Assembly: GCF_003807585.1 (NCBI RefSeq)
Contig: NZ_RMBX01000005.1
Span: 248,001-312,000 of the forward strand
Length of the DNA stretch: 64,000 nt
From: Chitinophaga barathri
Lineage (GTDB): Bacteria > Bacteroidota > Bacteroidia > Chitinophagales > Chitinophagaceae
Direction: 5' to 3'
How positions within the stretch are numbered: position 1 is the stretch's first letter; each line of letters opens with the position of its first letter. Position numbers and translations under genes: made by a program. This document shows positions 63,537 to 64,000 of the stretch, in pieces. A model generated the notes under the pieces. The model did not search any database, was not told the origin of the DNA, and worked only from the letters and a program-made list of their open reading frames with translations.

Positions 63537-64000
63537 TCATTGTTGCTGCGGGCCATTATACCTATTATTGACGGTGATACCCGGCCAGCTGTCTGTTCTG
63601 AAAGGCCTGGCTGGCCAGCCTTCTTTATTGCAAAGGTTCGCATTGCCGGCATCGTCTGCCCAGGCATACCGCACCGCCACCGGCTTTGCCACCTGGCTGC
63701 ACCGCACGGTAACCTGTGCGCCGTCAATGAACGCTTCCGCGGGATAAAACGTCCTGTCATCTCCTGCTATTTCAAAACCGCTCAGCACAGTTGACCCGCT
63801 TTGTATAGCCAGTCCCGCTCCCATTGAAGAAAAAAAGATACGAACGCGATCGCCTTCCGTTACGGATGATTGGTACACCGGGCCGGAAGCCATCACCATT
63901 TTACCGTAGGTATCCCGCAAGGCCAGCGCGGCAAGCCGCTCTCCCACGTCTTTTTTATTGCGTGGATGAATGTCTTTCGCATCGCCCACATCGATAGTAA
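63537..64000 (-). CDS. Sialate O-acetylesterase (C-terminal part, cut by window edge)
   Basis: The last 154 codons of a protein whose N-terminal part lies beyond the right edge; the frame is open to position 64000. TIDVGDAKDIHPRNKKDVGE (histidine of the catalytic Asp/His pair in DIHP) followed by RLAALALRDTYG is the hallmark C-terminal block of the sialate O-acetylesterase (SASA) branch of SGNH hydrolases. The tail has a beta domain (FEIAGDDRTFYPAEAFIDGA; VAVRYAWADD) with the ending NLCNKEGWPARPFRTDSWPG typical of the family. It removes acetyl esters from sialic acid or xylan/pectin-type sugars. It probably shares an operon with the GH36 gene 45 bp downstream. Confidence 0.9.
   Translation of the reverse strand, partial: TIDVGDAKDIHPRNKKDVGERLAALALRDTYGKMVMASGPVYQSSVTEGDRVRIFFSSMGAGLAIQSGSTVLSGFEIAGDDRTFYPAEAFIDGAQVTVRCSQVAKPVAVRYAWADDAGNANLCNKEGWPARPFRTDSWPGITVNNRYNGPQQQ

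Overview
The window comes from a Bacteroidota genome, most likely Chitinophaga or a close relative. The evidence is four or more SusC/SusD outer-membrane glycan uptake systems, two ECF sigma/FecR anti-sigma pairs, TAnnTTTG-type promoter elements, a moderate GC content and long co-directional operons of glycoside hydrolases. It reads as a run of neighbouring polysaccharide utilisation loci (PULs). I see no tRNA, rRNA, CRISPR array, prophage or insertion sequence.

Layout. (1) 1-2179, minus strand: ECF sigma factor, FecR anti-sigma factor and the start of a SusC with an STN signalling domain, running off the left edge. (2) 2321-13592, minus: a sialidase-type PUL in transcription order: BNR sialidase-like protein, SusC, SusD, GH33 sialidase, a kelch mutarotase fused to a sodium/solute symporter, two uncharacterised proteins and a DUF1080 protein. 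A GntR/FCD regulator lies just upstream (13880-14575), and its probable operator occurs before both transcription units. (3) 14819-30222, minus: a second PUL with the unusual order SusD, DUF5004-like, DUF4961-like, SusC, SusD, SusC, DUF5005-like lipoprotein, GH2 enzyme. The 629-bp region upstream holds arrays of 11-bp repeats. (4) 30852-43582, minus: an apparently complete alpha-mannoside PUL: ECF sigma, FecR, STN-SusC, SusD, GH38-like, SGNH hydrolase, GH92. A second GH92 gene upstream (43680-45968) is interrupted by one in-frame TAG. (5) 46306-54445: a small acidic protein, a secreted beta-helix protein, a large Tat-exported GH106-like enzyme, a small membrane protein and a GH97 enzyme. (6) 54758-56840: a cysteine hydrolase overlapping a Crp/Fnr regulator, and an AraC regulator. 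(7) 57105-61246, plus: an L-fucose-type oxidative cluster (SDR dehydrogenase, L-fuconate dehydratase, SSS symporter, lipoprotein mutarotase). (8) 61272-64000, minus: GH36 alpha-galactosidase and the C-terminal end of a sialate O-acetylesterase.

How it fits together. Surface SusC/SusD pairs import oligosaccharides, periplasmic glycosidases trim them, and inner-membrane symporters take up the monosaccharides. Sialosides, alpha-mannosides, alpha-galactosides, possibly alpha-rhamnosides, and fucose are all addressed, which suggests host-like or plant/microbial heteroglycans. The two symporters are each tied to a mutarotase predicted to lie outside the cytoplasm, one by gene fusion and one as an adjacent lipoprotein.

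The most unusual DNA signal is a set of repeats with an exact 11-bp period (about one helical turn) in two upstream regions. One set forms a 121-bp inverted array; the others share a 49-bp block found about 15.6 kb apart. I know of no described function for them.
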